Shown: positions 12,187 to 24,084, counted from the stretch's first letter. The stretch is DNA of 64,000 bases from Epiperipatus broadwayi (GCA_028023455.1 JAQFVV010000063.1:5814794-5878793), one strand, 5' to 3'. Translations and numbers: made by a program. The notes: generated from the sequence alone by a model not told the origin.

Positions 12187-12723
12187 AAATATGTATTTTA
12201 TATATTTAACCCGTGCAAATCTTCGTTTTAACATATATATATATATTCTCTAAATATGTTACAACACATAATAGTTATGTTAAAACCCATTAAATTGCAG
12301 TAATAAATAAACCCCTATTAATTTTGGCCAATAATGGAATGCCATTCATTTCCAAGAAATTAAAAACATGGTTGCATAAACAAAGCGTGAGGTATACATT
12401 TTCCATCTGTAAAAAATACACAATAAAACTCTTGTGAATAGGCAATGAAAGAACAATATTTTTTTTTCAAAGCTGTTCTAATGAAATCTATCATCTGAAT
12501 TATATAACAAATTATATTAATTGGTTATTGAATGAATCTATTGGTCTTGCTCTATCTTCATTTTAAACCGCATAGCCTTAAACTTATAAAACAACATTTA
12601 GTTGCTGCTTGTATGAAAGTTTGTGACTGATCATCTTTTATTCATAATTATATGTCAGACTATTTCCATTATTTAATATTAAATGTTAAATGTCTAGAAT
12701 TTTATGTAAACTATCAAATATAT

Positions 12724-12927
12724 TCAACGGTTAGTAAATAGCAGACAGGCTAGCATACAACACAATCTTTTAAGTGATTTTATTAACCTTTCTTCTTCAG
12801 GTGTTTCTGGTTTGGCCAATGGCAGTATGAACTTGGGAATTAAAACTGCTCGTTTAAGTTCATGAATATTAAATTTAGGGTGATGCTCTAACCAACTAAA
12901 ATGTATATATTTATCTATGAGAAACAT
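12724..12927 (-). CDS. Candidate terminal exon of an unidentified gene
   Basis: A minus-strand open frame of 67 codons, preceded by an acceptor-like TATATTTCAG immediately before its first bases. It ends at TGA, and a poly(A) signal AATAAA (TTTATT on the + strand at 12,637-12,642) lies about 80 bases downstream. The peptide is not low-complexity. It contains SWLEHHPKFNIHELKRA, then PLAKPETPEEERLIKSLKRL, a helix-like charged C-terminal part and a Cys/Leu-rich tail (CCMLACLL). It lies just beyond the decayed gypsy integrase on the opposite strand and is not explained by that element's sense frame. I do not recognise the protein. The listed ATG is probably not a true start but the first Met of an exon. 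It could also be a chance frame. Confidence 0.3.
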   Translation of the reverse strand: MFLIDKYIHFSWLEHHPKFNIHELKRAVLIPKFILPLAKPETPEEERLIKSLKRLCCMLACLLFTNR

Positions 12928-14334
12928 CCTGAAATATACATTTTTTCATAAAACAGGATTAATTAGTGGCTACAGACATTACGAATAATCATACCAGAAT
13001 GACTCATGGGTTATTTGCCATTGTTGTGTGATATTTTTTTAGTTTTTTTCTTGTAATTTTTTTTTCTAGCTAATGTTTTTGTATTCACTCAATAAATATA
13101 TTTTCATTGGTACATACATGATTTGCTATTTTACACATGTCATTTATTTTCTAATTATCAGTTTGAGATATTTTATTTGTTTTTCAATAAGAAAACTAGT
13201 CTCAGCAATATGCATACTCTTTCATGTTTACATAGTATTTTACATATACAGATTTCAATTTCGCATTTCAAGTTCAGGTTTTGTAAATGTTAGGATTCCA
13301 CATAATGTAATATGGCTTTGAAAAGCTGCCCTGATGTTATATTTTTTGCAGATTGTCTTTAGTTTGTCTGCTATCCCTGACATGAATGGACACACTCCAG
13401 TACAACTAATTATTTTTGCTATTGCTTTTGTTTTTGTTGTATACTTAAGGTTTTTTTAGACAACAGATAGATAACTATTCTCCATAAGAATTTGCTCTAT
13501 GCAGATCTTTTTTCCTACATCACTGGCTTCTAAACAATATTTTTTTTGTTATGTTTATTAAAGATAGTATAACTTTATTTAATAAATAATACTTCCATAA
13601 TGTATTTGTTATGACATAACTCTCACACAAAGTAGGGACTGGTCTCTATACACTTTTAACACTTTGTGAAAGAGTGTAATCATAAACAAATGACAAAAGA
13701 AACCGATCCTTACTGTGTGTGAGAATGGTGTATAAATTACATTATATTAAAGAAATATTCATTAAGTGGATAATCTCTAGTCTAATGTGACTAATAGAAA
13801 TTATTAGTATAACTCCATGTTTAATGTTTGTGGTGTGAATGGATGTATACTAAATTTTTCCTGTGTATGTTTTTCTCTACTCTATAGATTTGATTTTGAG
13901 TTAAGGGACTTTGTCACAAAGGCATAAAAGAACAACAATTTTTGTTCTTGTTCTGAATCAATTGTAAATTTAATTTTAAAAGAAATATGTAGTTTATGTG
14001 TTCTCAAAATGATTTTAATAGTGTTATTGCTATAATATATTGATGATAAAGCTATGCTAGACTTTAGTTGGACAGAAATAGTATTTATGTATATGTCTTG
14101 TATTTGATCTATTAAATTCCTTTGTTTGGACTAAATAAATTGTTAGTCAATCCATAATAGTGTGCTAAAATTTATTAACAATAGACAAATTTGAATTTAC
14201 AACACAAATACCATTATTTCAAACAATTTTTGCCAATATGTACTATTTGTATCAACATGTGCATTAAAGAATATAAGAAAAAAAAGATATTTTAATGATA
14301 TTATTGTAAATAATGCTATTCAGAAAGCAATAAA
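12928..14334. other. AT-rich spacer containing one imperfect hairpin
   Basis: AT-rich DNA. The open frame 13,073-13,321 (+) is hydrophobic and low-complexity and is not called. The only structure seen is the hairpin at 13,618-13,724, listed separately. Confidence 0.5.
13618..13724. repeat. Imperfect hairpin, arms about 30 bp
   Basis: AACTCTCACACAAAGTAGGG with GACTGGTCTC on the left pairs, with several mismatches, with the reverse complement of GAAACCGATCCTTACTGTGT and GTGAG on the right. A loop of roughly 45 bases separates them. It may be a small MITE or simply a degenerate inverted repeat. The size is compatible with a long pre-miRNA, but nothing else supports that. Confidence 0.4.
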
Positions 14335-14668
14335 AACTTTTTCTCTCTAAATTCTTTGAAAATAATGTTGGAACACAGATACTCATAAAATGAGTACTAG
14401 TGCATTTGTGCAAGATAATCTTTATCTTCTTTAACCTTTAATTGATACCATATAACATTCTTAGGACAAAACATATTACATTATACTTAACAACAAATCC
14501 AAAATTATGCAGTCACTTTCCACTGACTGCTCTGCTTTTCCCAAAAAAAATGTAGTCATCCATTTATCCTATTACCATGTCATTTCCTTGAAGATGACAT
14601 TCACTTAGAAGTGCTATATCACTCTTAAATTTTGATAGCATCTTAGCTATTAATCTGATTTTACAATC
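14335..14668 (-). pseudogene. LINE endonuclease fragment (RTE-like)
   Basis: On the minus strand, in shifting frames, this reads KFKSDIALLSECHLQGND, then a GKSRAV..LHNFGFVVK block and a final FMSICVPTLFSKN block. These match the apurinic-type endonuclease (exonuclease/endonuclease/phosphatase fold) of RTE-like LINEs, which typically have DI..LSETHL, LHGVGF..KN and ..SAYAPT. In-frame stops and a missing start make it a dead 5' fragment. No RT follows downstream on this strand, so it is not part of the RT remnant at 19-20.2 kb, which lies on the other strand. Confidence 0.55.
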
Positions 14669-15221
14669 AGGTGTTGAAGAGTTTGTTTACACATTCATAT
14701 CTCTATATTAAAAAAATAAATTTTAATTACTTATGTATAATTGTATTACTCCTTTATGTTTTACCACTCCATAAGGCATGCCAATATAGTTAGACTGTGT
14801 AAAACAGGGCACATTTAGACTACATGTATTAACCCATTCCAATTCCATGGTGGTATGGGGAACTCTAAAGGGGACTGCTTAAAGATAAATATTCACCAGC
14901 TAAACTCCTATCTCAATTACAGTTTCAAAATGAATCATTAATAATTGTTCTGCCTCAAGCAAAGATCACACCTAAGGACTTCCAGCTGCTAAGACTATCT
15001 TTGTTATTGCATTTTTAATTTTCAAAAGATTGAGCTAAAATATGATAATTGGAAATGGGATCAGAAATGTTGTGCATGTAAGGGAATGTAGATGCATAAA
15101 GACACAATTTCTCTGTCAAAGTTAGTATAAGGAGATAATTGATGGCATAAAAGCCCCATGGAAACCACATCTACACTAAATGTCTTAATTTTCATGTAAA
15201 CTCTATTTCAATTCAAGGCTA

Positions 15222-15266
15222 TATATATATATATAGCCTTGTATATATATATATATATATTGATAT

Positions 15267-15303
<37 letters not shown>
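15222..15303. repeat. (AT)n-rich palindromic tract
   Basis: An interrupted TA repeat containing GCTATATA...TATAGC-type self-complementary segments, leading into the large inverted repeat to its right. Confidence 0.8.
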
Positions 15304-15306
<3 letters not shown>

Positions 15307-15420
15307 AATCAAAACAAGTTATAAATTTCATAACTTGCCTTTAAGCTTGTATTTTATGATCACTAGATGGAGCTTACCAATCATCTCCAAACACGCTTTG
15401 TTTACATAAATGCTGAAATA

Positions 15421-16045
15421 GATAGAATTCAAAATCTCTATTGTTGTCACCCACCTCCTGACCAGCTGGTCTTGAGCTTATTGGCTCACATCAGTGAAGG
15501 GCTGGTAGACTAGAAACTAGACTTAAAATACCAACTCTAAAGTCAGCAAATATCAAACATGTTTACATCAATTTGAAAGCATGAATTTGTTAGACACGTA
15601 AATGTCTTCAAACTCAGCCTAACAAATCAGATAGCTATACAGGTCTGAAATCAGTTTAATTTCACCATATAGTAAAAGCTTCTGCAATATATAGTATTGG
15701 AAAAACCTTCAAAGGTACATTTATGATAATCAAAACAAGCATAAATGTATCTTTGAAGGTTTTTGCAATGCTATATATTGCAGAGGCTTTTACTATATGG
15801 TGAAACTGAACTTATTTCAGACCCATATAGCTATCTGATTTGTTAGGCTGAGTTTGGAGACATTTACATGTCTAATAAATTCATGCTTTCAAATTGTTAG
15901 AAACGTGTTTGATAAGTATTGACTTTAGAGTTGGTATTTTAGGTCTACTTTCTAGTCTGCCAGTTTTTCACTGACATGAGCCAATAAGCTTGAAACCAGC
16001 TGGTCTGGAGGTGGGTGACAAGATAGAGATTTTGAATTCTATCTC
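15421..16045. repeat. Large inverted repeat (family B), arms about 305 bp
   Basis: The left arm is 15,421-15,724, the right arm is 15,741-16,045, and a 16-base loop (GATAATCAAAACAAGC) separates them. The arms remain alignable throughout with scattered substitutions. Landmarks are GATAGAATTCAAAATCTC at the outer end, CCACCTCCTGACCAGCTGG, and ACCATATAGTAAAAGC near the centre. The loop motif also occurs just left of the repeat at about 15,303. A diverged single arm is found at 20.36-20.65 kb, showing a dispersed family. No coding capacity is seen. A read-through transcript would form a roughly 300-bp dsRNA stem. Confidence 0.85.
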
Positions 16046-17235
16046 TTTTTTTGTGTTTTATATATATATATATATATATATTGGCATTTATGTAAACAAA
16101 TTATATATATATATATATATAACAGTCAGGAAATGTTGGGGCCATTTATAACGGTCAGATAAAGACAAGTGAAATATCCAGTCTTACCGTATCTGCCGTG
16201 CTGGGTGCCACTAGGCCATTTGAACCTAGAAAATTTATAAAGTAGACAGATATGTGCTGATAAGATCGTGACTGCCAGCCCACTAACTCATGGAGTAGCA
16301 GAGGTTTTGGACTATATTTATTAAAATATATTTTTTTAATAAAGAATAAAAAAAATAAACTAGATCACTTTCAGTATTAATAACACAAAGATTTTTATTC
16401 ATGTATATATATAAGTGATGACACACAAACTTGATAAATAATTATATATAAAAAAAATATGTTTGTTTCATTATTATTTACTATTATTTTTATTTGTTTT
16501 AACTTTTATTTTTATCTTAGAAATGCTGAGTATAGATGAGCTACCCAGATAACACACTTAAAAGACTTTTGAACATTTGATTCCAGGTTAAAAGTCCACA
16601 GCCACACCACCACTTGCTTCCAGATATATATCAGCAACCAATGCAATGTGAACATGTTTGCATAGAATCATGCTGACAGGAATGTGCATCTGAACAGCAT
16701 GATATTATTTGAAGAAACATGACCTTCATCAGTACATGGATTTACGTCTGTCTGGCAAAGGAATCATGCATGTAATATAAAGAGAAAATGCTATGTATGG
16801 ATGGGAGAGTGTTCCTATCTTGCCAACTTATCTTCTCAATCCATAGAGCTGGAATGGGTCAATGGTGTAGGAAATATGTCTGCATCCATTTCAACAATAT
16901 GACTACCTCTTTGGGGTCATGCATTCAGTTGGAATCGCTGCCCTAGGTGCTAACACACTTCATATTACATTGATATAAACATCCATATATCTCTCCACCA
17001 GCATTGACACAACTATGAAACAAATAGTTCGAAATCAAAACCCCTTTAAAACTAACATATATTTAAATGAGTCTAACAGCTATCTACACTCAACTAACAT
17101 TTAAATCATTTTATTAATTTATTTCTAAAAAAAAAAAATCTTTAGTTTACAGTTTAAAATCATTTTAAAATGACACATTATATCTAACTTCTTTTTTTTT
17201 CACAAATACTATTTTTAACCTATTTTTTTAAATTT
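16046..17235. other. AT-rich spacer with (AT)n runs and an unassigned complex block
   Basis: (AT)n runs lie at about 16,058-16,080 and 16,105-16,121. A more complex block at about 16,120-16,320 carries on the minus strand a TGGCCTAGTGG motif (a perfect pol III A-box match) but no B-box was found. A second complex block (about 16,560-16,990) may be an eroded LINE fragment on the minus strand but could not be established. Confidence 0.4.
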
Positions 17236-17240
17236 AATAA

Positions 17241-18184
17241 TGCACAAATAACGATATGTGCTTTTATCTTTAACTTTAAGTTATCAATCGCAAACCCCTA
17301 CCCTATTACAAACAGATCTTAAGCATGAATAATAATAAAAAACAATACATATTTTAAGAGATTATGTTAACTTTTGATCAGAGTTTAAAATGGCACCGTT
17401 TATAAAAGATAAAGTTCAGGTTTGTTCAGGAAAGAAAGTTATAGTTCATTTTTAGAAACAAATAAAGTTCGAAGGTTTTAAATTTAAGAGAGTTTAGATT
17501 TTATTTTTATCATTTATAAATTATACTTTCCTTTGTCTGGCTCATTTCTTTATGACAAAGATCTATGAAGACTTATGACGATTTATGAAGATTTCTGAAG
17601 ATGGGATCCATGGTTCGATCTTGGGGTCTGTGGAGATGAAAGCTGCCTTCAGCCGGCCATACCAAAGGAAGCATGATGAAGCTTATTACAGCTTGGGTGA
17701 CGGTGATAATAGCTTTTTAAATTTTTATTTCTACTTTCAAAGACGAATGAATTTAATTTTTTAAATCTCAAACTAATTATTGCTTTTAGATTTTTTTTTA
17801 TAGTCTTCAGGCACCTTATCTCTGGAATGCACGGATCAATCAAACATATTTCATATCTATATTTCATTGGTTCATTGAGTTTGTTGCCAAGTAGATTTTG
17901 GGTTTCTGGCTAAGTAGATTTTGGGTTTTCCACTGAAGTCTGTGTTCATATCTTTGGGCGAGAAAAGCAAGTCTTTTGTTTCTATTTCATAATCATCTTT
18001 TCAATGGCCATTTTGCCCTAAGGATCTGTTTGTAATTTTTATTTTTAAAATTAAAAGGTTTTTATTATATTTTATTTAAACTATAGAAACTTTGTTTCAA
18101 TTCTACAATTATTTTAAAACTTATCTTATTTTAATATTTAAATCAAACATATTAATAAATTAATAATTCGTTATTTGTGCATTT
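17241..18184. mobile_element. Possible TIR element, about 940 bp
   Basis: The sequence AATGCACAAATAACGA near 17,243 is mirrored by TCGTTATTTGTGCATT near 18,168-18,183, giving inverted ends of about 16 bp. The interior has G+C-richer patches (17,580-17,700 and 17,870-17,960), a slippage repeat of the TATGAAGA type near 17,560-17,600, and a duplicated AAGTAGATTTTGGGTTT at about 17,892-17,930. No transposase is recognised, and the minus-strand frame 17,649-17,867 has no domain. The termini could be coincidental. Confidence 0.25.
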
Positions 18185-18959
18185 TTAACGTTTGTGTTTT
18201 TAATTCAGTATTAGATATTTACAAAGCATTACGTAGTAGAATTTAAATGTAACGCATATATATATATATATTCCGTTACAATATATATATACATTTTAAG
18301 CCTTGTTTTAATTACGTTTGATATTCCAATAAAGATTAATTAATCATTAATATATTTAAAAGTTAGTAATCATAATTACTAAGTATGTAGAAGAATTTTA
18401 GTGCTTTTATATTAAATTTTGCTATTTCCCATTCTTTTATTCTCTTTGTATATAATAAACAAAATAAATTTCTTGTCTATCTAGATATTTTTAATATTTT
18501 AACTAAAGAACTGTTTTTTATTTAAAATGTGCCTAAATGAAATTATCTAATATCATTCAGACGTATTTTCTGACGAAAACCAGTTCTCTACTTGAAAAAT
18601 TAAAAAGTAATTGTGTTGTCAAGAAAGTTTTGTTCTTTTATATATATATATAAGTTAATATTTTATAATGTATTTACACACTCACAAATATATACATATT
18701 AGGATAGAATTTATAATGCTTATCACATAAACCCATATATCACTCATTGGATTTTAAGCTATTCTAATATAAAGATTTTATTACAAAACCTCTCAAAATA
18801 CATGTATAGGAAGTAATAAAGCCCACTATCTTTAGTTAAATAGAACTATTTAAATAGATCAAATAGAAGACAAGTTCATCTTAAAAGTGTAGATTCAATA
18901 AATGAATCATAGATTAATATGCTTAAGTTAAAACATATTTTACAATCATATTCTAAAAA
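18185..18959. other. AT-rich spacer
   Basis: AT-rich, with short (AT)n runs near 18,260 and 18,640. No gene is recognised. Confidence 0.5.
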
Positions 18960-18989
18960 AATGATGTTCATTTTATAGAAAGATCTATT

Positions 18990-20220
18990 TTATATTCTAA
19001 ATTTCAACAGCTATTAAGCACTAAACCTGCTAACTTGGACCTTCAGGATTGTCATATTACTGGAGCAAGAAAATCTCTTAAGGAGTATATTATGAATATA
19101 AATAATTATGTTTTTAGGGTCAGTAAAAAATCATGTCATTTTTTATGACAATGGCATTATTAGTTGTTTGGATAAAATGAAAAATGTGGTATTTTCTGTT
19201 TGGCATGATAATTAAATGTGGAATTTTTTAACAACTATAGAGATCTAAGGAAAAAAGTTAAACAGTTAACAAAAAGGCTTAAAACGATTGGTGGATTAAA
19301 ACTGTACAGAAAATGCAGACATTTTCTGGCAATAAAAATAATTATTGGCTTTTAAAATAGTATATGATGACATAATATTTTAGACAGGTTGAAGGAGTAA
19401 CTTGATCATATTTTGAATAATGATACTAGAATTGATATAATGACTTTTAATGATATACCTATTTTATCCATTTATTTATATTTGAACAAATATATCCAGC
19501 TTAATAAAGTCAAACTAGCAAGCTTTCTGTAAATCTTAAAAAATGTTTAGTCTGCAGAGCTCATAAAATATCCTACAGAAAGTTTTAAAAAATAGTAGTG
19601 ATATATTAACTTTAAAAATTTGGATTTTTTAAAAAATATGTGGACCTGGAAAGTTATGCAACATGCCTCTGTTGCACCAAATGTACAAATAAATTGAATT
19701 AATAATATCCTTATTATCCACTACAGTAAAGGCAATCAAGAATTTGTTTGTTTAATTGTTTACAGTAATAAATGAATGGGTATCAGAGACTCAATATAGT
19801 TTTAGAGAATCAAAAAGCATTATAAATACAGTTTTTGTTGCCAGGAAAATGTAAGAAATGTGTTAGGAATAAAAAAAAAACTGATTTATATATTTCTTTT
19901 TTTTGATTTAATCAAAGCATTTAATTCAGTTAATATAACAGGTTTATTCATTACTAAAATTAAATTAAAAATACAATCTTTCATAACAGGACATAATTAC
20001 TCCAACTATATTAAATATATATAAAGCTGTCATCTTAGCTAATATATCATTTGAAGAGAGACTTTGACACCCTATCAACACTTTATAAAAACATTAGAAA
20101 ATTTTCATTTAAATATAATCTGTAAAGTGTTAAAAATACAATTCAAGTTCATAAAATCAGTGAATATGTTCTTCAATATGCTGGATGCAACACTATTAAA
20201 TACACTGTAATAAAATAACA
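18990..20220 (+). pseudogene. Decayed RTE-like LINE reverse transcriptase
   Basis: Family blocks in order and in shifting frames. A linker block with ILDRLKE..LDHILNNDTRID and IMTFNDIPIL lies at about 19,380-19,460. A CNNYRG/ISLLSTTGKA-like block (eroded: SLLSTTVKAI) lies near 19,710-19,740. SETQYSFRESKSIINTVFVA is at about 19,788-19,850, with LYISFFDLIKAFNSVN at about 19,885-19,935. Finally, RKFSFKYNL...VQVHKISEY.LQYAGC lies at about 20,095-20,190, where the catalytic YADD has become YAGC. Multiple stops and frameshifts are present. This is the RT of a non-LTR retrotransposon of the RTE type seen in many invertebrates. The upstream endonuclease is missing, as expected for a 5'-truncated LINE copy. 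Confidence 0.65.
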
Positions 20221-20354
20221 CTTTCATGGAAATGGATATGTAAAACAAATGGAAAATGTCAAACTTCCTAAATGGATGAGTGGTGTTAATAGCTTTAACA
20301 AGCTTCATTGATAAATGCCACAAGAGAAAGTATTTAAAAGTCCCTATCTAAAAA

Positions 20355-20645
20355 TTATCCCCAATCCTCAGACTAGTTTCATGCTTTGGTAATCTTCAGT
20401 GAGGCACTGAGATATTTCAGGCACTAGATTTAAAAATATCAACCCAAAACTAGCATTTATCTAAAAGTGAACTAAGTAGACAATCTGAAATTTCAGACAT
20501 TTGTATGTCTTTAATCTCAGCTATCTAACTTAAACAGCTATATGGGGCTGATAAATCTTCAGTCAAACCATATATTAATAGCATTAGTAATATAATATTA
20601 TTTAAGAGTTAAAAGAAATTTCTCTTGCAGCATTTATCAACAAAG
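20355..20645. repeat. Family B repeat, diverged single arm
   Basis: Aligns with one arm of the inverted repeat at 15.4-16.0 kb. Shared landmarks are the TCAGTGA...CTAGA block, AAATATCAACCC, the AGACATTTGTATGTCTTTAA block and a region corresponding to ACCATATA. It directly follows the LINE remnant. Confidence 0.5.
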
Positions 20646-21999
20646 CTTCTTAGAACTATTAGCACTGTTCATTATTTTTTATTTACAAATCTTATAAAAT
20701 TGAGTTATGTGATGTATCTCTTTGTATTATTTGCTATTTATAGTTTTTCTAAATAGATGTTTAATAATTCTAGAATATGGTTTTCATGGGAGAGATAAAT
20801 CTCATGCATGTAATAAAAATGATATCACTCCTAAAAGAGCAATATTGTTTCTTTATATTAGAGAATATAGCAGAGAATAGAATATATTGGAAAACTACAG
20901 CTATATGTGGTATCACATTATTTTAGGCATAGAAGTTTACTGCTAAAAAAAAATTCAAAGACAGCATCACAAAATATTAAAAAAACTGAAAAGTGGATCA
21001 AGTTATTTTATTTTAATGTATTTGTGTTTAAGTGATTGGCTTATATAGCAAGTGTAAAACTGATTTTTAAAAAAGTGTTTTTTTCCCCCTTGGAATTGGA
21101 ATACTTATTTACAAATGACATTTATATATAAGAATAATTTAAATGATTTTTAACATTAATGAAAATAATACAAATATGTTTAAAATATATCTTTAATACT
21201 TTTTTTTTTATTTTCTCACCTAATGTGTCTTCAAAGCAAAACAAAAACTATTAGTAATTATACAAATAAATTATGTAAATAATCATTTTTTTTATGTAGA
21301 GCAATATTTTTAAACTGTAATATTTACAAAAAAAAATATCTTTTTTTATTTATTAGTAATAATATTTTAAAATAAATAAAATTAACTTTACCACAAAAAA
21401 TTACCTTTAAAATAAAATATATATATATACATAACTTTTATCTTTACTAACATGACATAAAAATTTGTTCATGAATTAAGTAAAGATTTATCGATCTTAT
21501 CTCCTGAGTACACTTGTATTTTTTTTTTTACAATAACTAAATTATAATTGTATTACCATTAAAATGTAATCTTGCAATATATTATTGCATAATCAACTGA
21601 AGACAAATACAGATACAAAACACTCCACATTCATCCATCATTGATTGTACTAAGCACAATAAAAACATTCTTACAGAGTCATTAAAAAGATCATAAAATT
21701 TAATAATTATTTATTACACTAAAAGTATTTAAATTATTACCCCATATATAGACTTTACATTTTATTTTTATTTAGATGCTGATTCAGCAGAAATGAATTT
21801 TGGGATTTATTTACAATTTTTATAAAGTCTTTATTTATAATAGTCATAAGAAAATCACCTTCAAACATGCACTGTATAAATTTGTAAAACTAATGAACAC
21901 ACACACTGTAAATACAAAATAGAGTGTTTGAAAAATAAGAATGAATCCACCTTATATTTCTACATTAATATTAATATACATATATATATATATATATAT
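20646..21999. other. AT-rich spacer ending in (AT)n
   Basis: Very AT-rich with homopolymer runs and an (AT)n tract at about 21,979-21,999, into which the large LTR element inserted. No gene is recognised. Confidence 0.6.
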
Positions 22000-23826
22000 T
22001 GTACCTGTCAAAACCCACCACCACCGCATGTCAAATCGGATTCAAACTCAGCTGAATCAAAACTGAATTCAAACCCAACTTAACAGCTCAGATAGCAGAA
22101 ATCGACGGCACAGTGCTATGCGCCAAGAACTAGTTCAACGGTTGGTGAGGACTAGAGACCCTTGCACTGACACGAATATCTAATAATTAATTACTTTGAA
22201 TACTTTTTAAATCAAATCATATGTATGTTCGGGTTGCCAACACAGACAGCGGGTATTAACATTTAAATAATTATAAAAAGAATGATGAACTAAGAAACCA
22301 AGTATGTTAGAAAATATTTAATAATAATAATAATTTGTTTTGTTCAATAAAATATAGATTGCATTAGTTACCTCTAGTCTTTAAAATAATTTATAAATAT
22401 AATAAGAGTGGCGGTCCTTATCATATGCCAACAAGTATTACACAACATGGGATTCTATGTCTATGCCCCCAACGAGAAATATAAAGGCAGATAAAGGTAT
22501 TCATTAAGAACGGAAATGATTGTTCTAATTTTATTACGGTGGAATGTGAGATTTATTTTCACATTCGGAAATCTATTCATGAAGAGCAAAACGTATTTTA
22601 AGGCATAACTTTAATCTTGATTTGAAAACTGATTTAAACTAAATATATTTGAGAATTGGTTCGACTTTAATTTAAATCACTTCATCACGAATTACGAGCA
22701 CGGAGCGGGTTTTACCGGAACAAAGATGCAATGGTACTGACGAATTACAAGGCAGAGAGTAAAATTGAAAGATGATCGCTAGTCGATGATCGAAGTCCTA
22801 TGGCGGCTTGCATTTGGCAAGTCTTACGCCCTTTGACTAATGAATCGGAAAGGAAGTACTTTCTTCCTCGAGAAATTTAAATAAGAGAATATGATCACCG
22901 ACCAGCCTAACGGAGCGGAAGATGGCCCTACGTCAGCAACATTTGATGATGATGACTTGATAGTCATCGTTGAAAAATAAAACCCATGTAGAATGCTCTA
23001 CGTGATGACTTGACCAATTAATTAAAGTCAAACGAGCTTTTATCGAACTATTTTAAAACATTTATAAACTATATTAATTATGCCCTAATATCGTGCCCTT
23101 CCTGAATATTAATATAAAATAACAAAAGTGGAATTAAAATACATTTAACCCTTTATCGACCCTTTTTGCAATAAAAACATTTAAGGTTATATTCGAATAA
23201 ATATATATTAGTGGAACAAGAAATCAATATTTTAACATTTTGTGAGTATATAAACACTTGTAACTTAGGAGCTGGGGACATAGGTGAAAAATGGAGCTAA
23301 TAGTTTATTATTAGCCAATTATAAAAATAATAAACATGTAATATTTTCTTTCGACTCGATGATTAATAGAACTTTCAAATTTAGTTCTAATGGGCGAGAA
23401 TTACTATTTGAAATTAATATTATAATATTTGCATGAGGCAAATAGAACAGAGGAGCTCATCGAGTTGAAAGATTATTGGCATATAATTTTTAAATACGAC
23501 ATTAATAAATCACACGATAAATACATATATATATAATATGTTAAACGAACCGCCAGGTAAGAAAAGAAAAAGTTTAAAGACTAGAGATTGAAAGAATTAC
23601 AATATAAATTTATAGTAGCATTTTATAAAGATTTTTACATTAAATAATAAAGAGCTCTTAAATAGGAGGAGTATAAAATAAAGTTCGAACTGGCCAGAAA
23701 GTTTAACGTTCATATATATTACCATTCCGTGCTTGTCCTTAAGTTACTCCTCCAAGTTGTTGAAACGTAGGCATCATTGGTTAACTACTGGAGTAGTATT
23801 TTAGTAGCTTTCATTATTTTAGCAGA

Positions 23827-24078
23827 ATGATCGATCCGGAAAACGGTTCAGCAGCTCCAGTGAAGATTCCTCGGGACTTTAGGAACCGTAGCCAGATCCC
23901 TGATGTTCTAGCCCTCTATCATGATGAAATACAATTTTTATACACACAGAGTTCACTGCACTACTCTACAACCAAAACTAGTTTTTTTCTTTACTTTTCA
24001 GGGCTATATATCTACTGTTCACTGATGCCTCCGGCTAGCGCTCATTTTATTATCAATCTGTTTTTTTTTTATAATTAG
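23827..24078 (+). CDS. LTR-borne open frame antisense to gag-pol
   Basis: An 83-codon frame starting MIDPENGSAAPVKIP, with a non-low-complexity first half and a hydrophobic tail. The copy in the other LTR (33,528-33,740) keeps the first 55 or so residues with a few substitutions and then shifts frame in a T-run. An acceptor-like pyrimidine stretch ending TTTTCAG lies inside it, and a donor-like CAG|GTAAGA occurs upstream at about 23,553, so splicing is conceivable. In the older inverted copy (29.7-31.7 kb) the frame is not preserved. I recognise no domain. It may be non-coding LTR sequence that happens to be open. Confidence 0.2.
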   Translation: MIDPENGSAAPVKIPRDFRNRSQIPDVLALYHDEIQFLYTQSSLHYSTTKTSFFLYFSGLYIYCSLMPPASAHFIINLFFFYN

Positions 24079-24084
24079 TTGTTT

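Larger units (their letters stand above)
10190..12620 (+). pseudogene. Decayed Ty3/gypsy pol (RT, RNase H, integrase)
   Basis: Pol motifs appear in family order in shifting frames. There is an RT entry block with PYSNPL (about 10,255-10,275) and a KYIAFRYDD-like block (about 10,420-10,445). A KNITISMQKS...VTFLNHII block lies at about 10,645-10,715, and a fingers/thumb block with RFAPNFSHDLSTLAP at about 10,803-10,848. After an inserted TIR element, RNase H-connection sequence follows, including VIADAISRN (about 11,490-11,515). Integrase shows LALNFYGPL (about 11,975), where the first catalytic Asp of DDE is Asn. After an inserted palindrome come ILANNGMPF (about 12,320; second catalytic Asp also Asn) and NESIGLA (about 12,530-12,550). 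The CE-A-MKE block around the catalytic Glu is broken by a stop. It resembles the pol at 24.9-28.7 kb, so it is an older, dead relative. No LTRs were identified. Confidence 0.75.

Noticed and set aside
13618-13724. Pre-miRNA gene
   Set aside because: The hairpin has many mismatches and a large loop; without small-RNA data it is better left as an inverted repeat.
16120-16320. Possible tRNA-like gene or SINE on the minus strand (A-box TGGCCTAGTGG)
   Set aside because: No B-box at the right distance and no tRNA fold.
16560-16990. Possible C-terminal fragment of a LINE on the minus strand (an ISWQDRN-like block near 16,830)
   Set aside because: Only one short block resembles the family and the rest does not align in my reading; a profile search would be needed.
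20105-20323. Minus-strand 72-codon frame
   Set aside because: Shadow of the decayed LINE RT on the + strand; no independent support.
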